From Lachnospiraceae bacterium (GTDB taxonomy: Bacteria; Bacillota; Clostridia; Lachnospirales; Lachnospiraceae), in the NCBI GenBank assembly GCA_003447295.1, contig DLZQ01000008.1:5538-13649 (forward strand): 8,112 nt of DNA. The letters run 5' to 3'. Made by a program: the position numbers and the translations under genes. Below are positions 5,923 to 8,112 of the stretch, in pieces. The first letter of the stretch is position 1. The number at the start of each line of letters is the position of its first letter. The notes beneath the pieces were generated by a model. The model was not told the DNA's origin and did not search any database. It worked only from the letters and a program-made list of their open reading frames with translations.

Positions 5923-5979
5923 AGCCACATAGAGAAAACAAGTAGCTGCGCAGCAGATATTTGTTTTCTTGTGGCTATT
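5920..5979. repeat. Long two-part inverted repeat over the promoter start region
   Basis: AATAGCCACA (5920-5929) pairs perfectly with TGTGGCTATT (5970-5979). Inside it, after a 3-base bulge, AGAAAACAA (5933-5941) pairs perfectly with TTGTTTTCT (5961-5969). The centre contains the palindrome GCTGCGCAGC (5944-5953). The outer arm overlaps the last bases of the -10 and the expected transcript start, so the whole dyad exists only as DNA, while the 9-bp inner stem would cap the RNA 5' end. It may be an operator, an end of a palindromic element, or an mRNA-stabilising 5' hairpin. Confidence 0.65.
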
Positions 5980-6110
5980 AACGAGAGAACCGTCTGCGAA
6001 GCAGACAGCAGAGTGCGAAGCACGCGTTCTCGAGTTAATGTAACCCGGAGAACGCACAGCGAAGCAGACATCAGAGTGCGAAGCACGCGTTCTCGAGTTA
6101 ATATTACCGG
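5977..6110. repeat. Two-copy 63-bp repeat with GCGAAGC mini-hairpins
   Basis: Bases 5996-6039 recur at 6059-6102 with one difference in 44 (G6008/T6071), a period of 63 bases. In copy 1, ATTAAC (5977-5982) pairs with GTTAAT (6034-6039) and GAGAAC (5985-5990) with GTTCTC (6026-6031). They are separated by GA opposite GA, which can form tandem sheared G.A pairs. This stem encloses two hairpins with GAA loops: GTCTGC/GCAGAC (5992-6006) and GTGC/GCAC (6013-6023). Copy 2 keeps an 8-bp closing stem (6048-6055/6087-6094) and the second hairpin (6076-6086), while the first is weakened. GCGAAGC is a known very stable mini-hairpin sequence. The element fills the DUF1836 leader; no transposase is present. 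Confidence 0.7.
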
Positions 6111-6141
6111 AAACCACCCACGGAAAGGACCGCAGGACATT

Positions 6142-6786
6142 ATGGCAGCGACAACAGAAGAATTACTTCAGACGATCTTACAGAGCCTGGAGAAAGTGGA
6201 ATATATCAAAGCAGAAGACATTCCGAATATTGATCTGTATATGGATCAGGTGCTGACTTTTATGGATCGCAAGCTGCGTTCGGCAGTACGCCCGCAGACC
6301 GAGGACCGCGTCCTGACCAAGACCATGATCAATAATTATGCAAAAAACGATCTGCTTCCTCCTCCTGTGAAGAAGAAATATTCCAAGGAACATGTTCTGA
6401 TGCTCATTTTCATCTATTACTATAAGGGCGTGATTCCCATGAATGAGATTCAGACGCTGTTGCAGCCGATCACCGAACATTATTTTCAAAATGGACAGGC
6501 GTTTGACCTGGAAAGCGTATATAAAGAAGTTGTATCTTTGGAAAAGGAACAGCTGGAGGACTTAAAAAAAGACGTAGTGGACAAATTCCGCAGAGCAGAG
6601 AATTCCTTTGCGGAGACCTCCGGAAAAGAACGAGAATTCTTACAGAAATTTGCCCTGATCTGCCTCTTAAGTTTTGATGTGTATATGAAGAAGATGATCG
6701 TGGAACAGCTGGTAGCGGAACTGGCTAACGACGCGAAAACCGGGGAGCCCGAGAAGGAAGCCCACAAGAGAAATAAAGAGAAATAG
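6142..6786 (+). CDS. DUF1836 domain protein, putative HTH regulator
   Basis: The 214-aa product has a central MerR-like winged-helix segment: LTKTMINNYAKNDLLPPP (about 58-75) followed by KKKYSKEHVLMLIFIYYYKG (about 77-96). This is the typical signature of DUF1836. The C-terminal half (about 100-195) is predicted mostly helical, and the last 20 residues are Lys/Glu-rich. I recall that the B. subtilis DUF1836 protein YkrK is reported as a repressor of htpX; the target here is unknown. I chose the ATG at 6142, preceded by AGGA (6134-6137) and AAAGGA (6124-6129). The same frame is open back to a TTG at 5908, but that codon lies inside the promoter, and the added residues would only translate the 63-bp repeats. 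The PHP gene starts five bases after the stop, so the two are probably translationally coupled. Confidence 0.85.
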   Translation: MAATTEELLQTILQSLEKVEYIKAEDIPNIDLYMDQVLTFMDRKLRSAVRPQTEDRVLTKTMINNYAKNDLLPPPVKKKYSKEHVLMLIFIYYYKGVIPMNEIQTLLQPITEHYFQNGQAFDLESVYKEVVSLEKEQLEDLKKDVVDKFRRAENSFAETSGKEREFLQKFALICLLSFDVYMKKMIVEQLVAELANDAKTGEPEKEAHKRNKEK

Positions 6787-6791
6787 AGAAT

Positions 6792-7550
6792 ATGAAAGCA
6801 TTTATGGATCTTCATACGCATACTCTGGCAGCAGGGCATGCGTATAGTACATTATTGGAGAATATAGACGCTGCACTGGCAGTCGGGATCAGATACCTGG
6901 GAATGAGTGAACATGGTCCCACCACTCCCGGAGGACCGCATGAGTTTTTTTTCAGTAATTACAAAGTGATTCCCAGAGAGTATGACAGAGAAGAGGTTAG
7001 CGGCAGAGTGGTACCGGTGACAGGAGGAAGGCTTCATCTTTTGTGTGGAGTGGAAGCTAATATCTGTGATACGGACGGAACACTGGATCTGGAGGAACGT
7101 TATCTGCAGAAGATGGATTATGCGCTTGCCAGCATTCATCCCTTTGCTTTTACTGCGGGAAGTCGTAAGGAGAATACGTTAGCTTCCGTGAGAGCTTTTC
7201 AGAATCCTTATGTGAAAATACTGGGGCATCCCGATGACGGCAGATTCCCCTTAGATTACGAGGAACTGGTGCGGGAAGCCAAGCAGGCGCATGTTGCATT
7301 GGAAGTGAACAATTCTTCTCTAAATCCACGGTCGACAAGACAAGGCGGCAGGGAAAATATCATGGAACTGTTAAAGACTTGCATGAAATACGAACAGCCT
7401 GTTATAATGGGAACGGACAGCCATATGTGTTTTGCCATAGGAAAGTTTGCCGAGACCGAACAGCTGATGCGGGAACTGGATTTCCCTGCTAAGCTGGTAT
7501 TGAATTACGACCCGGAGAATATTCATAAGCTGATCAACATCACAGTGTAG
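6792..7550 (+). CDS. PHP-domain metal-dependent hydrolase, YcdX-like
   Basis: The 252-aa protein has a PHP (distorted TIM-barrel) fold with three metal ions and acts in the cytosol on a phosphoester that is not known for this branch. The full metal-ligand set of E. coli YcdX is visible: DLHTHT (H8, H10), GHAYST (H16), SEHGP (H41), GVEANI (E88), SIHPF (H116), GHPDD (H146) and GTDSH (D209, H211). EVNNSS (171-176) matches the conserved EINNSS of YcdX. Residues 62-84 (REYDREEVSGRV onward) form a longer insert than in E. coli YcdX. The start at 6792 has only a weak AGAGAA in front and lies five bases after the DUF1836 stop, which fits coupling. Histidinol-phosphate phosphatase of the PHP class is an alternative, but the HAYST and EVNNSS motifs favour the YcdX group. 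Confidence 0.92.
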   Translation: MKAFMDLHTHTLAAGHAYSTLLENIDAALAVGIRYLGMSEHGPTTPGGPHEFFFSNYKVIPREYDREEVSGRVVPVTGGRLHLLCGVEANICDTDGTLDLEERYLQKMDYALASIHPFAFTAGSRKENTLASVRAFQNPYVKILGHPDDGRFPLDYEELVREAKQAHVALEVNNSSLNPRSTRQGGRENIMELLKTCMKYEQPVIMGTDSHMCFAIGKFAETEQLMRELDFPAKLVLNYDPENIHKLINITV

Positions 7551-7559
7551 CTGATACCA

Positions 7560-7574
7560 CCCGGTGTTACCGGG
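7560..7574. other. Intercistronic hairpin after the PHP gene
   Basis: CCCGGT (7560-7565) and ACCGGG (7569-7574) form a perfect 6-bp stem with a GTT loop, ten bases after the PHP stop. ATAAG follows, not a T-run, so it does not look like an intrinsic terminator. A second small stem, CCCGC/GCGGG (7602-7606/7609-7613), lies just before the HIT gene's AGGAG. They may stabilise or process the message between the two genes. Confidence 0.5.
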
Positions 7575-7628
7575 ATAAGAATACAGCCTAAGACGGCACG
7601 CCCCGCAAGCGGGCAGATAGGAGAACAA

Positions 7629-8048
7629 ATGAAAGACGCAAATTGTGGATATTGTATGAGAGGGGAACTGTTAGATAAGTTCGGTATTTTTATCTGTGAC
7701 CTGAAGGTGAGCAGTCTGATCCTGTTCAAGGAGCAGAGTCATCCCGGCAGATGCATCGTAGCATATAAGGACCATGTCAGCGAGATCGTGGACATCAGCG
7801 AGGAAGAGAGAAGATTATTCTTCGAGGATGTGGCACATGCAGCGAAAGCCATCCATGCAGCATTCCACCCCGATAAGTTAAATTACGGAGCATACGGTGA
7901 CACCGGCTGCCATCTGCATATGCATTTGTGCCCGAAGTACAAGGACGGTTTTGAGTGGGGCGGCACATTCGAGATGAACCCCGGCAAGACCTTTTTGACG
8001 GATGCAGAATATCAGGAGATGATCGACAAGATCAAGGCGAATCTGTAA
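7629..8048 (+). CDS. HIT (histidine triad) family protein
   Basis: The product is 139 aa. HIT proteins bind nucleotides and hydrolyse or transfer nucleoside phosphoramidates or dinucleotide polyphosphates in the cytosol. The triad is CHLHMHLCP (94-102), with H95, H97 and H99 in the HxHxHxx pattern; H97 or H99 would be the nucleophile. The N-terminus has CGYC (C6, C9), which with H49 (in KDHV) resembles the zinc-binding CxxC of many HIT proteins. HPGRCIVAYKDHV (38-50) is the usual strand before the helix. The C-terminal part (WGGTFEMNPGK, 110-120) differs from Hint proteins, and the substrate is unknown. The ATG at 7629 has AGGAG (7619-7623) five bases upstream. The 78-base gap to the PHP gene holds two hairpins and no evident promoter, so it probably belongs to the same operon. 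Confidence 0.93.
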   Translation: MKDANCGYCMRGELLDKFGIFICDLKVSSLILFKEQSHPGRCIVAYKDHVSEIVDISEEERRLFFEDVAHAAKAIHAAFHPDKLNYGAYGDTGCHLHMHLCPKYKDGFEWGGTFEMNPGKTFLTDAEYQEMIDKIKANL

Positions 8049-8051
8049 ATA

Positions 8052-8094
8052 CCCGGAACATTTTCCCCGGGATTACATAGAATAGATATGTAAT
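8052..8094. other. Two inverted repeats downstream of the HIT gene
   Basis: CCCGG (8052-8056) can pair with CCGGG (8067-8071), starting four bases after the HIT stop. It is followed by a perfect 8-bp repeat, ATTACATA (8072-8079) with TATGTAAT (8087-8094), across a 7-base loop. Neither has a T-run, so an intrinsic terminator is not supported; the second could be an operator for a gene beyond the window end. Confidence 0.4.
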
Positions 8095-8112
8095 GATGCC
8101 AGGGTCAAAAGG

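Noticed and set aside
5920..5979. Invertible promoter (phase variation switch)
   Set aside because: The inverted repeats do not flank a promoter; the promoter lies outside and overlaps one arm, and no invertase gene is present.
5996..6102. CRISPR array
   Set aside because: There are only two copies, the repeat itself is hairpin-rich over 44 bases, the interval between copies is itself palindromic rather than unique, and no cas gene is present.
5859..6140. Minus-strand open frame of 93 codons across the same repeats
   Set aside because: It reads the complement of the hairpin repeats, has no ribosome binding site and resembles no protein.
5908..6141. N-terminal extension of the DUF1836 gene (78 codons from a TTG)
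   Set aside because: The TTG lies inside the promoter spacer, so it would not be transcribed from that promoter. The extra residues only translate the 63-bp hairpin repeats; the period is a multiple of three, which keeps the frame open. An internal GTG at 5971 has no ribosome binding site.
8093..8112. Start of a further gene at the right edge
   Set aside because: Only five or six codons are visible and no good ribosome binding site precedes the ATG, so it cannot be supported.

Overview
The window reads as a chromosomal segment of a Gram-positive, low-to-mid GC anaerobe of the Clostridia, most likely family Lachnospiraceae. This rests on the gene content: a class III (Firmicutes-type) fructose-1,6-bisphosphatase, a YerC/YecD-type TrpR-like regulator, a DUF1836 regulator and a eukaryotic-type HisA. 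It also rests on strong GGAGG-type ribosome binding sites and sigma-A promoters with 17-bp spacers. There are no tRNA or rRNA genes, no CRISPR array and no transposase.

Layout. The 3' end of dapB (lysine/diaminopimelate synthesis) enters from the left. It is followed by a 230-bp gap that contains a 175-bp inverted-repeat-bounded structured element, then fbp. A small Asn/Ser/Thr-rich lipoprotein gene lies convergent to fbp, with one base between the two stop codons. Divergent from the lipoprotein is an orphan hisA of the eukaryotic (yeast HIS6-like) type, which ends at a strong bidirectional terminator shared with a convergent cold-shock protein gene. The cold-shock gene has a clear promoter and a hairpin leader. 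A two-gene unit follows: a membrane-anchored coiled-coil protein with a LytM/M23-like domain whose metal ligands appear to be lost, and a bactofilin. It ends at a second bidirectional terminator facing a convergent TrpR-like regulator gene. A 389-bp non-coding stretch then carries the promoter of that regulator, a perfect-consensus sigma-A promoter, a long inverted repeat over its -10/start region, and a two-copy 63-bp repeat built from GCGAAGC mini-hairpins. Next come a DUF1836 regulator, a PHP (YcdX-type) metal-dependent hydrolase and a HIT-family protein, all on the + strand.

Functionally the window is a mosaic of small housekeeping and regulatory units: lysine, gluconeogenesis, histidine, cold shock, cell-envelope scaffold, and nucleotide or phosphoester hydrolysis. 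The points most worth following up are the two structured elements placed directly upstream of the fbp and DUF1836 ribosome binding sites, the eukaryotic-type stand-alone HisA, and the degenerate LytM-bactofilin pair. I found no convincing evidence for a complete undescribed defence or mobile system.
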